Shown here: one piece after another, positions 6,323 through 6,504 of the stretch | Layout: every line of letters starts with the position of its first letter | Position numbering within the stretch: the first letter of the stretch is position 1 | DNA from: Undibacterium sp. | GTDB taxonomy: Bacteria > Pseudomonadota > Gammaproteobacteria > Burkholderiales > Burkholderiaceae_D | Direction of reading: 5' to 3' | Length of the DNA stretch: 6,504 nt | NCBI GenBank assembly: GCA_019752975.1 | Contig: JAIELM010000150.1 | Span: 1-6,504 of the forward strand | Notes under the pieces: model-generated | Databases searched by the model: none | What the model was told of the DNA's origin: nothing | The model's input: only the letters and a program-made list of their open reading frames with translations | Position numbers and translations under genes: made by a program

Positions 6323-6351
6323 TTTACCCACTAAAAAAGCGCGGTTAAAAT
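6323..6351 (+). promoter_or_regulatory. Sigma-70 promoter reading rightward out of the window
   Basis: TTTACC (6323-6328, four of six -35 bases), an exact 17-base spacer, then TAAAAT (6346-6351, five of six -10 bases). Transcription would start near 6358 and run through the hairpin at 6389-6416 towards a gene beyond 6504. It is divergent from the porin gene. Confidence 0.6.
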
Positions 6352-6388
6352 AGTGTTTCCTATCCTTTAACCTAGAAACGGTGATTGG

Positions 6389-6416
6389 ACGGACATGAGT
6401 GTGCAATCATGTTCGT
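6389..6416 (+). repeat. Strong stem-loop in the leader of the rightward transcript
   Basis: ACGGACATGA (6389-6398) pairs with TCATGTTCGT (6407-6416): ten pairs including one G-U, with an 8-base loop. It lies about 30 bases after the predicted transcription start and has no T tract, so it is not a simple terminator. An mRNA-stabilising 5' hairpin, a regulator-binding element or part of a small RNA are all possible. Confidence 0.45.
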
Positions 6417-6460
6417 AGCGTACTCAACCAAATGGAGAACAGAATAAACAGTCCTATTCT

Positions 6461-6504
6461 TTGATAAATCAAGAACTTATTAACAAAATTGAGCGGTCAA
6501 TCGC
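6461..6504 (+). CDS. Possible N-terminal start of an off-window protein (very tentative)
   Basis: A frame open since the TAG at 6416-6418 continues to the right edge. Its only start-like codon is TTG at 6461, giving LINQELINKIERSI. The residue mix is protein-like, but the start has no good ribosome binding site (GGAG at 6434-6437 is too far upstream), and 14 codons prove nothing. The true start may lie beyond the window. Confidence 0.15.
   Translation, partial: MINQELINKIERSI

Larger units (their letters stand above)
6048..6504. other. 457-base region without a complete gene, signal-rich
   Basis: This is the upstream region of the minus-strand porin and probably also of a plus-strand gene starting beyond the right edge. 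From left to right it holds the porin ribosome binding site, a direct repeat ATCTATC (6155-6161 and 6173-6179), a possible porin promoter near 6191-6217, a small hairpin (TGCTG 6222-6226 with CAGCA 6234-6238), a tandem TTATGTC repeat (6290-6307), a palindrome GTTGCAGCAAC (6310-6320), a good plus-strand promoter (6323-6351) and a strong leader hairpin (6389-6416). No tRNA or other recognised RNA gene is visible. Confidence 0.7.

Noticed and set aside
6461..6472. TTGAT-AA-ATCAA resembling an FNR/Anr site
   Set aside because: FNR sites need four bases between the half-sites and this has two. It also lies about 100 bases downstream of the predicted transcription start.

Overview
The window looks like chromosomal DNA from a Gram-negative betaproteobacterium, most likely Burkholderiales and possibly Oxalobacteraceae. 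The best taxonomic evidence is the right-hand gene. It encodes a classic Burkholderiales-type trimeric porin with a signal peptide ending in AAA, a mature start of QSSVTLYG and a C-terminal phenylalanine. Base composition is near 50% GC by eye, lower than in many Burkholderia-like genomes. The genus is an inference only.

Layout. Positions 1-87 hold the last 28 codons of an unidentified plus-strand gene. They are followed by a 12-bp inverted repeat and about 200 bases with no convincing gene. A plus-strand two-component operon follows: an OmpR/PhoB-family response regulator (349-1065) and a membrane histidine kinase (1062-2603), overlapping by ATGA. Two minus-strand genes converge on it: a 360-residue porin (6047 to 4965) and, downstream of it, a large predicted outer-membrane protein with a CBM9-like domain and a DUF5916 barrel (4839 to 2626). 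A clear TTCG-loop intrinsic terminator separates these two, so they are probably separate transcription units. The kinase and DUF5916 stop codons are only 22 bases apart.

The last 457 bases (6048-6504) have no complete gene but are rich in signals. They hold the porin leader, a tandem 7-bp direct repeat with an 11-bp period (the geometry used by OmpR/PhoB-type regulators), a good plus-strand promoter (TTTACC-N17-TAAAAT), and a 10-bp hairpin in the leader of an off-window transcript.

How the parts may work together: a membrane kinase with an uncharacterised periplasmic sensor and its cognate regulator sit beside two outer-membrane proteins, which suggests envelope or nutrient sensing. No known regulon is identifiable from sequence alone. 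I found no mobile element, CRISPR array, tRNA or rRNA. The least expected signals are a tiny plus-strand reading frame with a strong ribosome binding site, antisense to the start of the DUF5916 gene and ending 3 bases before the bidirectional terminator, and the regulatory array at the right end.
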